From: Marinobacter sp. LV10R510-11A
GTDB lineage: Bacteria > Pseudomonadota > Gammaproteobacteria > Pseudomonadales > Oleiphilaceae
Assembly (NCBI RefSeq): GCF_900215155.1
Contig: NZ_LT907980.1
Coordinates: 620,001 to 684,000, forward strand
Reading direction: 5' to 3'
Length of the DNA stretch: 64,000 nucleotides
Shown here: positions 41,030 through 50,469 of the stretch, piece by piece
Layout of the letters: each line of letters begins with the position of its first letter
How positions within the stretch are numbered: the first letter of the stretch is position 1
The notes under the pieces: model-generated
What the model was told of the DNA's origin: nothing
The model's input: only the letters and a program-made list of their open reading frames with translations
Database searches by the model: none
Made by a program: the position numbers and the translations under genes

Positions 41030-42340
41030 ATGATGCAGAAAGTTTTTTTCAGGCTATCAAAGGCGTTTTATGTGGCGGTTGCCCTGATGCTTCTAACTAC
41101 CAGCGCCCAGGCCGAATTACTGATCCGTGTTACCGAAGGAGCCGATTCCGCTATCCCATTATCAGTGGTGCCGTTTTCCGAAAGTGGCAGCATGCCAGCA
41201 GGGGATAAGCTGAGCAGCATTGTTCAGGCCGACCTGGCTATGAGTGGCGAGTTTCGTCCGCTATCTCCGGAGAAGATGCTGAGCCTGCCATCAAAGCGTG
41301 CAGACGTATATTTTCGAGACTGGCGCATGCTTGGCCAGCGATATGTGCTGGTAGGCGAACAAACCCGAAACGGCGATCGGGTGGAGGTTCGTTATGAGTT
41401 GTTTGATGTTAACCGTGAAGAGCGAATCCTTGGTGAAACCGCCGCAGCGCCAGCCTCAAATATGCGCTCACTGGCCCACCATGTCAGCGATAAAGTATAT
41501 GAGGCTATTACCGGCGTTCCCGGGGCTTTTTCTACCAAGCTGGCGTTCGTAACGCTCGATAGGGCAAACGGAACATCCCGTTATCGGTTGCAGGTGAGTG
41601 ATATAGACGGCAAGCGCGCCAGGGTTCGTCTTGAAAGCAAAGAGCCTATTCTGTCGCCAGCATGGTCACCGGATGGCAAAAAGCTGGCTTACGTTTCGTT
41701 TGAAACTGGCAAGCCCGTTATCTTTGTCCATCAGCTCAGTTCTGGGCAGCGCACAAAAGTGGCCGACTTCCCGGGCCTCAACTCAGCGCCGTCCTGGTCG
41801 GCAGACGGCCAGTCGCTTCTCATGACGTTATCGAAAGATGGTAACGCTGAGATCTACCAGATGAATCTTCAGACTCAGAAAGTAACAAAACTGACCGACC
41901 ATTGGGCGATTGATACCGAGGCAGCCTGGGATAGTTCCAATGAAGGCGTGTTCTTTACCTCAGACCGCTCTGGTGGCCCACAGATTTATTACATGGCAAA
42001 GCCCGGTGCTGAGCCACGGCGCATCACGTTTGGTAGTCGTTACAATGCGCGCCCGCGCCCGGACAACACAGGCGATTATGTGTATTACGTACACCAGCGA
42101 GATCGGGCGTTCTTGATCGCACGCACCAACCTTAAAAGCGAGGAGGAAACAGTTCTTACTCGTACAGAATCCGATGAGTCCCCCAGCGTGTCGCCGAACG
42201 GCCGCATGTTGATATATGCCACCAAGCACAGCGGTGAAAGCGTACTGACTGTCATCTCCGCCGACGGTGGCGCTGCATACAGCCTTCCCGCCTCGGAGGG
42301 TGACGTCCGCGACCCCGCTTGGGGACCTATTGTTCGGTAG
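41030..42340 (+). CDS. tolB: TolB periplasmic beta-propeller
   Basis: Periplasmic protein that binds Pal, TolA and the outer membrane side of the machine. The 436 residues start with a signal peptide ending SAQA (about 1-27), an N-terminal alpha/beta domain, and a six-bladed propeller with repeated WSPDGKKLAYVS and WSADGQSL motifs. Two ATGs (41030, 41033) compete. tolA ends 16 nt upstream. Confidence 0.95.
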   Translation: MMQKVFFRLSKAFYVAVALMLLTTSAQAELLIRVTEGADSAIPLSVVPFSESGSMPAGDKLSSIVQADLAMSGEFRPLSPEKMLSLPSKRADVYFRDWRMLGQRYVLVGEQTRNGDRVEVRYELFDVNREERILGETAAAPASNMRSLAHHVSDKVYEAITGVPGAFSTKLAFVTLDRANGTSRYRLQVSDIDGKRARVRLESKEPILSPAWSPDGKKLAYVSFETGKPVIFVHQLSSGQRTKVADFPGLNSAPSWSADGQSLLMTLSKDGNAEIYQMNLQTQKVTKLTDHWAIDTEAAWDSSNEGVFFTSDRSGGPQIYYMAKPGAEPRRITFGSRYNARPRPDNTGDYVYYVHQRDRAFLIARTNLKSEEETVLTRTESDESPSVSPNGRMLIYATKHSGESVLTVISADGGAAYSLPASEGDVRDPAWGPIVR

Positions 42341-42408
42341 TGGGTGATTGCAAAAGCATTCATCTGATAAGGCAAAAATCTAAGTCAACCAACGGAAAGG
42401 AATGAACC

Positions 42409-42978
42409 ATGAAGTTGTCAGCTCAAACCAAAGTAATTGCTCTTTTGTTCTCCGCAGGCCTTTTCGCCGGTTGTAGCACTACCGGTGAAAACATGGAAGA
42501 AGGCGGCTACGACTCCGATGTAGCGCCGATCGATCAGGATCAAGGCTCTACCGTTTATGGCGGTGGCGATCAGGATGGTGTTTCTTCGTCTTCCATGACT
42601 GAAGAGGAGCGCATGGAGATTCAGCAGCAGTCTGAACAGCAAGCCCTGCGCGAAATCACCACATTCTATTTTGATTTTGACACCTCCGAAATCAAGCCTG
42701 AAGCTCGCGACGGACTGATGGCTCACGCCCGCTATCTGTCCAACAACCCTGGCCAGAACGTGCGCCTTGAAGGCCACGCTGATGAGCGTGGCTCCAAGGA
42801 ATATAACCTGGCCATAGGCGAGCGTCGTGCCAATGCTGTTCAAAGCTTCCTGGTTGTGAATGGTGCTTCACGGGGCCAAATGGAAACCGTAAGCTATGGT
42901 GAAGAGAAGCCAGCGGTCATGGGCTCTTCAGAGAGCGCATGGGCACAGAACCGTCGTGTGGAACTGGTATTCGAGTAA
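42409..42978 (+). CDS. pal: Pal peptidoglycan-associated lipoprotein
   Basis: Outer-membrane lipoprotein that binds peptidoglycan and TolB. The 189 residues carry a lipoprotein signal with lipobox LFAGC (modified Cys22), a disordered acidic linker and an OmpA-like domain (about 78-189) with FDFDTSEIKPEA and GHADERGSKEYNLAIGERRA, whose Asp and Arg grip diaminopimelate. GGAAAGG upstream. Confidence 0.95.
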   Translation: MKLSAQTKVIALLFSAGLFAGCSTTGENMEEGGYDSDVAPIDQDQGSTVYGGGDQDGVSSSSMTEEERMEIQQQSEQQALREITTFYFDFDTSEIKPEARDGLMAHARYLSNNPGQNVRLEGHADERGSKEYNLAIGERRANAVQSFLVVNGASRGQMETVSYGEEKPAVMGSSESAWAQNRRVELVFE

Positions 42979-43005
42979 ACGCACACACAACATCAGGTTA
43001 AACCC

Positions 43006-43776
43006 ATGAGAAAACAGCTCATGGCGGCAGTGATTTTTCCGCTTGCCCTCGGGCAAGCGGAAATAACGCTGGCGCAGTCATCTACGTCCGCATACAAGAG
43101 CAATGCCTCAGAGGCCGAGCGCACGGCCAATACTAGTCAGGCCACGTCGGAGCTGTTCTACATGATCCAGCAGCTTCAGGGCGAGGTGCGGCGGCTTCAG
43201 GGTGAATCTGAAGAGCAACGACACCTTTTAAAACGACTGCAGAGCCAAGGCAGAGACAGATACATAGATCTGGATCAGCGCATTCTCGATCTTTCACAGA
43301 AAGTGTCGGCCCAGCCTCAGGCTGGCGAGGCTGCAGGTGGCGCAGCTGGAAACAAAAAGAGCACGGCTGAAGTGCGAGAGTATCGACAGCCCGAGGCCGA
43401 GGAGCGCAAAGCATACAAAGCCATTCAGGATCTTATTCATAGCGAGAAAGAATACGATCAAGCCATCAGTCAGCTTTATGAGTTTATCGATAAGTACCCA
43501 GAAGGGGACTTAACGGTGAATGCCTATTACTGGCTAGGTGAGGTGTATCTTGTAAAGCCTCAGCTTGAGCAGGCGCGCCAAGCTTTCTCTATTGTGGCAA
43601 CCCGTTATGGGGATCATCGCAAGGCGCCGGACGCCGTCTACAAGCTGGGGGTGACGCTGGATCGGCTCGACAAGAAAGCTGAGGCTCGTCGCCAAATGGA
43701 GCAGGTTGTTAATGACTATCCCGAAAGCGAAGCGGCCCGGTTGGCCAAAAAATTTCTGGGCTCTAGCCAAGGCTGA
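43006..43776 (+). CDS. cpoB: CpoB/YbgF periplasmic division coordinator
   Basis: Periplasmic partner of TolA that links peptidoglycan synthesis to outer-membrane constriction. The 256 residues have a signal peptide (cut near AQS, about residue 24), a coiled-coil (about 45-95), a linker and three TPR repeats (about 135-256). It closes ybgC-tolQRAB-pal-cpoB and is followed by the tRNA-Lys genes. Confidence 0.93.
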   Translation: MRKQLMAAVIFPLALGQAEITLAQSSTSAYKSNASEAERTANTSQATSELFYMIQQLQGEVRRLQGESEEQRHLLKRLQSQGRDRYIDLDQRILDLSQKVSAQPQAGEAAGGAAGNKKSTAEVREYRQPEAEERKAYKAIQDLIHSEKEYDQAISQLYEFIDKYPEGDLTVNAYYWLGEVYLVKPQLEQARQAFSIVATRYGDHRKAPDAVYKLGVTLDRLDKKAEARRQMEQVVNDYPESEAARLAKKFLGSSQG

Positions 43777-43820
43777 GAACCAGTAATTAGAGAAATATTT
43801 AAAAACATGGCGCGAAAGGG

Positions 43821-43848
43821 TTGATCGTCGGGGAAAAATCATTACTAT
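43821..43848 (+). promoter_or_regulatory. promoter of the tRNA-Lys genes
   Basis: TTGATC (43821-43826), 16-nt spacer, TACTAT (43843-43848), followed by a GC-rich GCGCCTCGC just before the tRNA. A GC-rich discriminator is typical of stable-RNA promoters under stringent control. Confidence 0.5.
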
Positions 43849-43861
43849 ATGCGCCTCGCTT

Positions 43862-43937
43862 GGGTCGTTAGCTCAGTTGGTAGAGCAGTTGGCTTTTAAC
43901 CAATTGGTCGATGGTTCGAATCCATCACGACCCACCA
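43862..43937 (+). tRNA. tRNA-Lys (UUU), copy 1
   Basis: 76 nt with a complete cloverleaf: acceptor GGGTCGT/ACGACCC, D arm GCTC/GAGC, anticodon stem GTTGG/CCAAT with loop CTTTTAA (anticodon UUU), T arm GATGG-TTCGAAT-CCATC, and encoded CCA. Confidence 0.97.
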
Positions 43938-44010
43938 TATCGATATTCCGGGGCAGTTTCTGAGCCGCCACGGAATCGATCAGGGTCTCCAGGCACTGGT
44001 CACAAGTTTT

Positions 44011-44086
44011 GGGTCGTTAGCTCAGCTGGTAGAGCAGTTGGCTTTTAACCAATTGGTCGATGGTTCGAATCCATCACGACCCACCA
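44011..44086 (+). tRNA. tRNA-Lys (UUU), copy 2
   Basis: 76 nt, identical to copy 1 except for one C for T in the D loop (AGCTGG versus AGTTGG). It lies 73 nt downstream in tandem; both are probably processed from one transcript ending at the terminator at 44120. Confidence 0.97.
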
Positions 44087-44119
44087 TATTTTGAAACTTA
44101 AAAAAGTTAAAGCTTAAAA

Positions 44120-44146
44120 GGCTGCAGAGATGCAGTCTTTTTTTTT
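44120..44146 (+). terminator. rho-independent terminator after the tRNA-Lys pair
   Basis: Stem GGCTGCA / TGCAGTC (one G-U pair) with loop GAGA, followed by nine T. Confidence 0.85.
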
Positions 44147-44270
44147 ACTTATTGGTTTACCTACGGCTGCGGCCAAAGTGGCTGTTGCGAAACACGGTAT
44201 AGTCCGTACAGTGCTACGGGTGTTTGTAATGATATACTCAGGCGCAGAAAGTAACTGAGAGTAGCTGTAG

Positions 44271-45332
44271 ATGACTAAAGCTGAAGACCGAATCCGTGTT
44301 CATGAACACTTGGCCCGTGCAGCGGAGCCGAAGCCGCTCAGCGCTGATGAGAAGGCGCGGCTTGAAGCTCGTATCAAGGTTGCCCTCAAGGAAAAAGACG
44401 CCGTGCTCGTGGCGCACTACTACACAGATCCAGATATCCAGCGCCTTGCTGAGGAAAGCGGTGGCTGTGTGGCAGACTCACTCGAAATGGCCCGTTTTGG
44501 GAATCAGCATCCCGCCACGACCGTGGTTGTGGCCGGCGTTCGTTTCATGGGTGAAACCGCCAAAATACTGAATCCTGAAAAGCGTGTTTTAATGCCCACG
44601 TTGGAAGCAACCTGCTCTCTCGATGTCGGGTGTCCAGCAGATGAGTTTCAAGCTTTCTGCGATGAGAACAGCGATCGTACTGTTGTGGTTTATGCCAATA
44701 CGTCGGCCGCAGTAAAAGCCCGTGCAGACTGGGTTGTAACGTCTAGCTGTGCTCAGGCAATCGTAGAAGATCTGGATTCTCGTGGAGAGAAAATTCTTTG
44801 GGCACCAGACAAGCATCTTGGCCATTACGTTCAGAAAACCACGGGCGCAGACATGCTGCTATGGGATGGTTCATGCATCGTGCACGAAGAGTTTAAGCAT
44901 CGCGGTTTGGAAGACCTTAAGGCCATTTACCCAGATGCAGCGGTTCTGGTGCACCCAGAATCTCCAGACGCGGTGGTTGAAATGGCGGACGTGGTTGGCT
45001 CAACATCGCAGCTGATTCACGCGGTGCAAACCTTGCCGAACCAGCAGTTTATTATCGCTACGGATAACGGCATTTTCTATAAAATGCAGCAGCTGGCGCC
45101 CAATAAAACCCTTATTGAAGCACCCACAGCCGGTAACGGCGCTACGTGCCGCAGTTGTGCCCAGTGTCCGTGGATGGCCATGAACGGCTTAGAAAACCTG
45201 CTTCATGTGATAGAGAATGGTGACCAAGAAGTGTTTGTGGATTCACAAACGCGAGAGGCCGCGCTAAGGCCTCTAAGGCGCATGCTGGATTTCACCGCGG
45301 GGATGAACCTTCAGGTGGCTGGTAACGCCTGA
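44271..45332 (+). CDS. nadA: quinolinate synthase NadA
   Basis: Condenses iminoaspartate with dihydroxyacetone phosphate to quinolinate for NAD synthesis, using an oxygen-sensitive [4Fe-4S] cluster. The 353 residues contain the three cysteine regions expected of the long form: [19 protein letters not shown] and [13 protein letters not shown] start with a poor Shine-Dalgarno. It stands alone and its stop is 2 nt from the stop of the convergent bepA-like gene. Confidence 0.95.
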   Translation: MTKAEDRIRVHEHLARAAEPKPLSADEKARLEARIKVALKEKDAVLVAHYYTDPDIQRLAEESGGCVADSLEMARFGNQHPATTVVVAGVRFMGETAKILNPEKRVLMPTLEATCSLDVGCPADEFQAFCDENSDRTVVVYANTSAAVKARADWVVTSSCAQAIVEDLDSRGEKILWAPDKHLGHYVQKTTGADMLLWDGSCIVHEEFKHRGLEDLKAIYPDAAVLVHPESPDAVVEMADVVGSTSQLIHAVQTLPNQQFIIATDNGIFYKMQQLAPNKTLIEAPTAGNGATCRSCAQCPWMAMNGLENLLHVIENGDQEVFVDSQTREAALRPLRRMLDFTAGMNLQVAGNA

Positions 45333-45334
45333 AA

Positions 45335-46810
45335 TCAGCTGTTTCGGCTCGCTTGAAGGCGGTTGGTGATTTCACTCAGCCGCTCGCTTACCACTTGCCG
45401 CTGGGCTGAGCCTGCTGGCAGTTTCTCTTGAGCCTGCCTCAGCTGCCTTTGGGCCGACTCCAAATCTCCCATTAGTGCATCGTATTCCGCCCTGGCGCGG
45501 TGAACACCCACGATGTTTCTGGCCATGCCTTCGGCTTCTGCCAAACGTAACCACAGATACTCCTGCTGGGGCATTCTGCGGGTCAGTTGTTTGAGGTACT
45601 CAGCGGCCTGTGTGCCATTGCTGGCTGCAATTTCCACATCTGCAAGGGTTGAGGTAATAGGGTAGTTGCCCGGGTTTCGGCTAAGAGCCTCTTTTAGCAG
45701 CGATCGCGCCTCATCCAGTTTTTTCTCCTGAATCCGAATCTCTGCCAGTGTTACCTGGAACGTTATCCGCCCTGAGTTGCTGGCCAGCAACTCGTTGATA
45801 GTATCGGCCGCTTTTTCAAACTGATTGTTACTCAAGTAGGCGACCGCCAGCCCGTATCGGATCGCTTCGTTGCTTTGGGCATCCGGTTTGTTCGGATAGT
45901 TTTCGAAGGTGTCCACGGCAATTTCAGGCGAAGCCGCATAGTGCACCTGCAGGCGGCTGCGCATCAGATGGTATTCTTGGGCGTCTCGAATCGTCTTCTC
46001 AGGATACTGCGCCGCACGGTTACGGGTATCGGCAACCCGGTTCTGCGTCAGAGGGTGCGTTGAAAGGTACTCCGGCATGTTGTTTCCCTGTAGCCGGTTC
46101 TGCCGCATCATAATCTCGAACATTTCAGGCATGCCCTGGGGATCTAATCCGGCGGTCGCCAGAATATCTAGCCCCACCCGGTCGGCTTCCTGCTCGTGCG
46201 AACGGCTATACGCCAGCATATTCTGTATTGCTAGGGCCTGTGTGCCGGCGATGGCGGCTATGCCTATATCGGATTGCGTAACCGCAGAAAGCACAATGCC
46301 AGCAATCATTCCGGCAATGGTGAGGGGCGCACTGGTTTCCTGTTGTTCCAGCCGGCGGGCAAAGTGCCGCTGGCTAAGGTGGGCAAGCTCGTGGGCGAGC
46401 ACGGAAGCGAACTGCTGCTCCGTAGCAGCGTTAAGAAACAGGCCCCCGTTAACACCCACAATACCGCCGGGAACCGCGAAAGCGTTGATGGCGGGGCTAT
46501 CAATCAGTGCCAGGGTGAGATTGCGATTGTCCAGGGGGGCTGAGGGCACCAGTCGGTAGATAATGGCGCTGAGATAATCGTATACCAGAGGATCCGTTAT
46601 GCGCGGTGCAGATCGCCGGATCGAGACCATAACCTGCTGGCCTATATCACTTTCCTGTTGCCCCGAAATAAGGCCGCCCCCGGTGCCTCCAATGTTTGGC
46701 AGCCGGGTTTCCTGCGCAGTCGACACAGGGCTTGAAACCAGAGCAAACGCAAAAGTCATGGCGATCGACAGCTTCCGGTAACAGCCAAACTCCGTAAGAA
46801 CGTTAATCAT
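45335..46810 (-). CDS. bepA: M48-family periplasmic metalloprotease with TPRs, BepA-like
   Basis: Periplasmic zinc protease and chaperone for outer-membrane protein assembly (LptD, BamA quality control in E. coli). The 491 residues show a signal peptide (about 1-33, cut after STA), an M48 domain with HELAH (H140-E141-H144) and the third-ligand segment SHEQEADRVG (about 206), then TPR repeats (about 300-480). Length matches BepA (487). bamC lies 2.5 kb away on the other strand. Confidence 0.9.
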   Translation of the reverse strand: MINVLTEFGCYRKLSIAMTFAFALVSSPVSTAQETRLPNIGGTGGGLISGQQESDIGQQVMVSIRRSAPRITDPLVYDYLSAIIYRLVPSAPLDNRNLTLALIDSPAINAFAVPGGIVGVNGGLFLNAATEQQFASVLAHELAHLSQRHFARRLEQQETSAPLTIAGMIAGIVLSAVTQSDIGIAAIAGTQALAIQNMLAYSRSHEQEADRVGLDILATAGLDPQGMPEMFEIMMRQNRLQGNNMPEYLSTHPLTQNRVADTRNRAAQYPEKTIRDAQEYHLMRSRLQVHYAASPEIAVDTFENYPNKPDAQSNEAIRYGLAVAYLSNNQFEKAADTINELLASNSGRITFQVTLAEIRIQEKKLDEARSLLKEALSRNPGNYPITSTLADVEIAASNGTQAAEYLKQLTRRMPQQEYLWLRLAEAEGMARNIVGVHRARAEYDALMGDLESAQRQLRQAQEKLPAGSAQRQVVSERLSEITNRLQASRNS

Positions 46811-46901
46811 GTAATGCTATGTGCTCCTGATTCGAACCGTTCCTGTAACCGCAGATTTTGGTTGACGTTCCGATACAAAATCCTGATCTGCGGATTAACA
46901 G

Positions 46902-46918
46902 GTATTGTGATGCAATAC
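46902..46918. promoter_or_regulatory. inverted repeat in the bepA/tusA intergenic region
   Basis: GTATTG-TGATG-CAATAC is a perfect 6-bp inverted repeat with a 5-nt centre, between the divergent bepA-like and tusA-like genes. It directly follows a TTAACA that could be a -35 box for the tusA-like gene. Operator function is inference. Confidence 0.3.
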
Positions 46919-46981
46919 AGTATCACTGGGGGCATAATGCCGGCTTGCGAATTCCATGTCTTGTGATGGTGCACCTTTTAT

Positions 46982-47209
46982 ATGGTCGATCGTACACTGG
47001 ATACGTCTGGGCTTCGTTGCCCAATGCCTCTGCTGAAAACAAAATTGGAACTCAATGGCATGTCCCCTGGCGAAAAGCTTGAGGTGATTGCCACCGACGC
47101 GGGCTCCGCTCGCGACATCCCGGCCTTTTTGGCGTTGTCTCGCCACCGCTTGGTGAATTCCTCAGAAACTGATGGCCAGTACTGCTTTGTGATAGAGTGC
47201 GGCGGCTAA
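46982..47209 (+). CDS. TusA/SirA-family sulfur-carrier-like protein
   Basis: A 75-residue protein of the TusA family with the active-site motif SGLRCPMPLLK (Cys13, CPxP). TusA carries persulfide sulfur for tRNA thiolation and cofactors; distant members have other roles. It precedes the permease gene by 15 nt, a pairing seen in pseudomonads, so the two are probably co-transcribed. Whether this is the tRNA-thiolation TusA or a paralogue cannot be told from sequence. Confidence 0.85.
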   Translation: MVDRTLDTSGLRCPMPLLKTKLELNGMSPGEKLEVIATDAGSARDIPAFLALSRHRLVNSSETDGQYCFVIECGG

Positions 47210-47224
47210 TTTCCGGAGTCCTTG

Positions 47225-48304
47225 ATGGTCAAAATTTTACGCGGTCTCGCGCACAAATATTTTTCAGACGACGAAGCCGTCATTCTTTTCCTGATTCTGG
47301 TGATAGGCACAGTTTTTGTGATCTGGTTCGGCGCCATGCTTGCACCGGCGATTGCCTCCCTCATCGTTGCCTTTATTCTGCAGGGCCTGGTTACCCGACT
47401 TAACACCCTCGGCGTGCCCGAGGGCCTGGCAATACTTGGCGTGTTCCTGATATTTCTCGGTGTGCTGGTGGGGTTCATCTTTGGCCTGTTGCCGCTGATA
47501 TGGACTCAGGTCAGCAACCTCGCAGGCGAAGCCCCCCGTATCATCGGCGAGCTGCAATCCTATGTAGAGTTGCTGCCCGACGAGTACCCGCACATCATCT
47601 CAGCCCAAACGGTTAGCAGCCTTTACGGCCAGGTGAACACGGAAGTAGGGCAAATGACCCAGTGGCTTGTGTCCGTCTCAATATCCAGTATTCCCGACTT
47701 GGTCGCGTTGCTGATATACATGGTGCTGGTGCCGATTCTGGTGTTCTTTTTTCTGAAGGATCGGGAAGTTCTGCTTGGCGCCATCTCAAAGTTGTTGCCG
47801 CCCCAGCGCCCCATGATGTTGAAAATCTGGCATGAAGTGAACTTGCAGTGTGCCAACTATGTGCGGGGAAAAGCCCTAGAAATCATGATAGTTGGAGGCG
47901 CAACCTACATCGGGTTCAAGCTTATGGGTGTACCTTATGCGGCACTGCTTTCGCTTTTAGTGGGGCTGAGCGTTGTCATTCCGTACATCGGCGCTGCCGT
48001 GGTTACTATTCCGGTTGCAGTGATTGCACTGTTCGCCTTCGGTTGGGGCAGTCATTTCATCTGGGTGATGGTGGTATACGGAACTATTCAGGGCTTGGAC
48101 GGTAACGTGCTGGTCCCCGTGTTGTTCTCCGAAGTGAACAATCTGCACCCGGTTGTGATCATTATCTCGGTGCTGTTCTTTGGCGGTATTTGGGGGTTGT
48201 GGGGCGTTTTCTTTGCCATTCCGTTGGCGACTATGCTGAAGGCAGTATTCTTTGCCTGGCCGGTGAAGGGGCCTGCTTCCTTAACGACTTCAGACGAGGG
48301 GTAA
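47225..48304 (+). CDS. AI-2E/PerM-family permease
   Basis: Polytopic inner-membrane protein of the AI-2E transporter family. The 359 residues have about eight hydrophobic helices in the typical pattern: two near the N-terminus, a soluble middle, and a C-terminal bundle with the GNVLVPVLFSEVNNLHPVVIIISVL motif. Members include ion/proton antiporters and a proposed autoinducer-2 exporter; the substrate is unknown here. ATG 47225 has GGAG 6 nt upstream; a TTG immediately before it is less likely. Confidence 0.88.
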   Translation: MVKILRGLAHKYFSDDEAVILFLILVIGTVFVIWFGAMLAPAIASLIVAFILQGLVTRLNTLGVPEGLAILGVFLIFLGVLVGFIFGLLPLIWTQVSNLAGEAPRIIGELQSYVELLPDEYPHIISAQTVSSLYGQVNTEVGQMTQWLVSVSISSIPDLVALLIYMVLVPILVFFFLKDREVLLGAISKLLPPQRPMMLKIWHEVNLQCANYVRGKALEIMIVGGATYIGFKLMGVPYAALLSLLVGLSVVIPYIGAAVVTIPVAVIALFAFGWGSHFIWVMVVYGTIQGLDGNVLVPVLFSEVNNLHPVVIIISVLFFGGIWGLWGVFFAIPLATMLKAVFFAWPVKGPASLTTSDEG

Positions 48305-48369
48305 TTTAATTTCCTTGTGTCAGTTCGTGCCCAACATTACCATATCTAATTTACTCGGACGGAGCTTTT

Positions 48370-49248
48370 ATGATTACGGGTAGCCTTGTCGCACTGGTCA
48401 CGCCCATGCATCCAAACGGTGACATTCACTGGGAGGATCTGGACAAGTTGGTCGATTTTCATCTGCAGAACGGTACAGACGGTATCGTTGCTGTAGGAAC
48501 CACCGGTGAATCCGCAACGCTCGATCAGAAAGAGCACTGCCGGGTAATGGGCCATATCATCAAACGTGTTAACGGGCGGGTTCCTGTTATTGCCGGTAGT
48601 GGCGGTAACAGCACCCGTGAAGCCATCGAGCTGACCACCGAAGCCTACAAGCTTGGTGCAGATGCCTGCCTGTTGGTTGTGCCTTATTACAACAAGCCGA
48701 CTCAGGAAGGCCTGTATCAGCACTACAAAACCATCGCAGAAGCGGTGCCGGGGCTGAGCCAAATGCTCTATAACGTGCCTGGGCGCACCGCATGCGACAT
48801 GCTCAACGAAACCGTTCTGCGCCTGGCCGATATTCCAAACATTGTTGCCATCAAAGATGCCACCGGCAATATCCCCCGCGGTGCAGAACTGATCGATGCG
48901 CTGCACGGCAGGCTGGCTGTCTATTCTGGCGACGACGCCACTGCAGCTGAGCTCATTCTTGCGGGCGCTCAGGGTAATGTGTCTGTTACCGCGAACGTAG
49001 CGCCCAAAGGCATGGCCGAGATGTGCGCGGCAGCCATTGCGGGCAACCGGGAAGAGACGGAGCGTTTGAACGAGCTTCTGATGCCCCTGAACCGCAAGCT
49101 GTTCCTAGAAGCCAACCCCATCCCGGTTAAATGGGCGCTTCAGCGCATGGGTATGATCGGCGAAGGTATACGGCTGCCGCTGACTCCGTTCAGCGAGAAG
49201 TTCCACGCCGAGCTTGAAGAAGCTATGAAAGCCTCGGGTGTACTCTGA
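48370..49248 (+). CDS. dapA: 4-hydroxy-tetrahydrodipicolinate synthase DapA
   Basis: Condenses pyruvate with aspartate semialdehyde, the first step of the lysine/diaminopimelate branch. The 292-residue TIM barrel contains GTTGESATL (about 43-51), the tyrosine of LYNVPGRT (about 133) and the Schiff-base lysine in IVAIKDATGN (about 161). GGAG upstream of ATG. bamC and purC follow, the order known from many gammaproteobacteria. Confidence 0.96.
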   Translation: MITGSLVALVTPMHPNGDIHWEDLDKLVDFHLQNGTDGIVAVGTTGESATLDQKEHCRVMGHIIKRVNGRVPVIAGSGGNSTREAIELTTEAYKLGADACLLVVPYYNKPTQEGLYQHYKTIAEAVPGLSQMLYNVPGRTACDMLNETVLRLADIPNIVAIKDATGNIPRGAELIDALHGRLAVYSGDDATAAELILAGAQGNVSVTANVAPKGMAEMCAAAIAGNREETERLNELLMPLNRKLFLEANPIPVKWALQRMGMIGEGIRLPLTPFSEKFHAELEEAMKASGVL

Positions 49249-49295
49249 GTTTGCTGACACCAACCCTGAAACAGTCCCATACAGAGAGAAGGCCG

Positions 49296-50423
49296 ATGTC
49301 GGTTCTTTCAGGAACCCGTAAGTTTTTTGCACTCCGACCCTTGGCTATTGCATCCGGACTACTACTCGCTGTCGCGACGTCTGGTTGCAGCCTGATCGAA
49401 GATCGTTCTGAACGCTATGTGAACGCGAAGGAAGGCGACGCCTTGGCGCTGCCAGAAACAGCGGATTCGTCCCGCTTTTCTCAGGTAATGCCCGTTCGCC
49501 AGGTAAACTCAGCAGACGCCAGCAACATGTATCCGTCTGATATTCCTCGGCCACCGGATATGACCTCAGAAATTCTCGACGAGAACTACGCGGTTGAGGA
49601 ACTCGATAGCCGAGTTTGGCTGCTGGTAAACGATGTGCCGGGTCGCATCTGGCCTGCAGTAACGGCTTATATGAATGAGCAGAGCCTAGGTGTCGCCCAC
49701 GACAATCCACAACTGGGCCTGATGCAAAGTGAGCTGGCCAACTTTAGTATGCGCGCCCGTGAGCTTCTTGAGCTTTCCAGTGAGCCCGCCGAAGCGACCA
49801 CTGCCGAGCCTAAAGCGGTATTGCAGGTTCGCATTGCTCCTGGTGTTCGCCGTAAAACCACCGAGATCCAAGTGCGCAAGCTCACATCCGAGAACACGGC
49901 GGACGAAAGCTCGTCTTGGCCCAATGAGCTGATTTCCTGGCGTGGTGTGTCAGAACCTTCACCGGAACAGTTGGCGCTGCAGAAGCGCCTTCTTGCCGAT
50001 CTTGGCGAATTCTTGAAAGCCCGTGAAGAGAGCAAGTCATTCTCCCGTGCAGCTTCGGGTATGGTCACCAAGCCGTTGGTGAAGCTTGTCACTGAGAATG
50101 ATAAGGCGCAATCCATCCGCATGGATCTCGACTACGGCCGTTCGTGGGCCGAGGTGAACCGATCGCTCATCGAGTCAGAGGTTGTAGTGGTTGACCTCAA
50201 CCGCAGTGAAGGCTGGCTCTTTGTTGATGGTCGCACCGCCGATGAGCGCGATTCGGGCTGGTTCAGTTGGTTCAGTGATAAAGAAAAAGCCCGCCATACT
50301 CACACGGTTAATCTGGTTGAGAGCGATGGCCATGTGCAGGTTACCGCTGAAGAGGCCGAAGGCTACAGCGGTGACAGGCGTGCTGAAGATCTGCTCACAC
50401 AGCTGTTCGATTACCTATACTGA
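49296..50423 (+). CDS. bamC: BamC outer-membrane assembly lipoprotein
   Basis: Lipoprotein accessory of the BAM complex that inserts beta-barrel proteins. I take ATG 49296 (375 residues) because the signal peptide then has normal length, with lipobox AVATSGC (Cys31) and GAGAAGG upstream; a TTG at 49251 would add 15 residues. An unstructured stretch contacts BamD (about 32-95), then two helix-grip domains follow (NlpB/DapX). The dapA-bamC-purC order supports the call. Confidence 0.9.
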   Translation: MSVLSGTRKFFALRPLAIASGLLLAVATSGCSLIEDRSERYVNAKEGDALALPETADSSRFSQVMPVRQVNSADASNMYPSDIPRPPDMTSEILDENYAVEELDSRVWLLVNDVPGRIWPAVTAYMNEQSLGVAHDNPQLGLMQSELANFSMRARELLELSSEPAEATTAEPKAVLQVRIAPGVRRKTTEIQVRKLTSENTADESSSWPNELISWRGVSEPSPEQLALQKRLLADLGEFLKAREESKSFSRAASGMVTKPLVKLVTENDKAQSIRMDLDYGRSWAEVNRSLIESEVVVVDLNRSEGWLFVDGRTADERDSGWFSWFSDKEKARHTHTVNLVESDGHVQVTAEEAEGYSGDRRAEDLLTQLFDYLY

Positions 50424-50431
50424 TTAAGAAA

Positions 50432-50459
50432 GGGCGCCCGCAGCGCGGGCCCCTGTTTT
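50432..50459 (+). terminator. GC-rich hairpin between bamC and purC
   Basis: GCCCGC-AGC-GCGGGC (50436-50450), extended by GGG/CCC outside one bulged C, followed by a weak TGTTTTG. It may be a partial terminator or attenuator; read-through to purC is likely. It ends just before the purC Shine-Dalgarno. Confidence 0.5.
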
Positions 50460-50469
50460 GGAGACTATA

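Noticed and set aside
43862..44086. tRNA pair as a mobile-element attachment site
   Set aside because: The repeats are two full tRNA genes with a shared terminator; no integrase or foreign genes are nearby.
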